Source: an uncultured Selenomonadaceae bacterium (GTDB lineage: Bacteria; Bacillota; Negativicutes; Selenomonadales; Selenomonadaceae). Taken from it: a stretch of DNA of 44,125 nucleotides. The stretch is from positions 1-44,125 of the forward strand of contig CAMCDL010000002.1 in the NCBI GenBank assembly GCA_945873565.1. The letters are read 5' to 3'. Numbering within the stretch: position 1 is the stretch's first letter; each line of letters begins with the position of its first letter. Below, in pieces: positions 44,122 to 44,125 of the stretch. The notes under the pieces are model-generated. The model saw nothing but the letters and a program-made list of their open reading frames with translations. It was not told the origin of the DNA and made no database searches. Made by a program: the position numbers and the translations under genes.

Positions 44122-44125
44122 TATG

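Overview
The window looks like a chromosomal contig end from a low-to-mid GC anaerobic Firmicute. A Negativicutes member (Selenomonadaceae-like) is the best guess, judged from the style of the proteins (IlvC, L28, RelA, HflX) and Firmicutes-type control: a T-box, an FMN riboswitch with terminator, strong AGGAGG sites and TTGACA/TATAAT promoters. The genus is inference. Nearly every gene is on the minus strand; the only plus-strand gene is a HicB-like antitoxin fragment at the left edge. The last 33 recognisable bases are a Nextera sequencing adapter, so the right edge is a library artefact.

Reading in the direction of transcription (right to left): (1) xpt, a CobW-family metallochaperone, a GTPase fused to a DUF1980-like domain, an uncharacterised internally duplicated protein, an NdpA-like nucleoid protein, a JAMM-HflX fusion, a YnbB-like PLP enzyme, larB and larC form one tightly packed nine-gene run behind a single good promoter (44.0-34.5 kb). 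(2) A tryptophan T-box with one specifier stem but two antiterminator/terminator modules leads into trpF-C-B-A-E-G and then thiM; trpD is absent (34.5-27.7 kb). (3) Two small membrane proteins of unknown function have their own promoter (27.7-26.9 kb). (4) An FMN riboswitch and terminator precede ribD-ribE-ribBA-ribH, followed without a visible terminator by yfcE and hslO (26.9-21.7 kb). (5) rpmB stands alone between promoter and terminator. (6) A 999-residue REC-GGDEF-EAL-REC-GGDEF-PAS protein is followed by tcdA (21.2-17.4 kb). (7) relA and a metallo-beta-lactamase-fold hydrolase form a pair. (8) fur-hemZ-hisS-aspS lie between a fine promoter and a perfect terminator. (9) murB and a CYTH-domain gene. 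(10) ilvN-ilvC-leuC-leuD-leuB-ilvB, then rfbA, form the branched-chain amino acid operon (7.5-0.36 kb), ending at a terminator shared with the convergent hicB fragment.

Most genes are ordinary biosynthesis and housekeeping. The less ordinary content is the xpt-to-larC metal/GTPase operon (including a JAMM-like domain fused to HflX, a GTPase-DUF1980 fusion and a protein with two copies of an unknown domain), the doubled T-box expression platform, the rearranged trp operon without trpD, and the doubled REC-GGDEF signalling protein.
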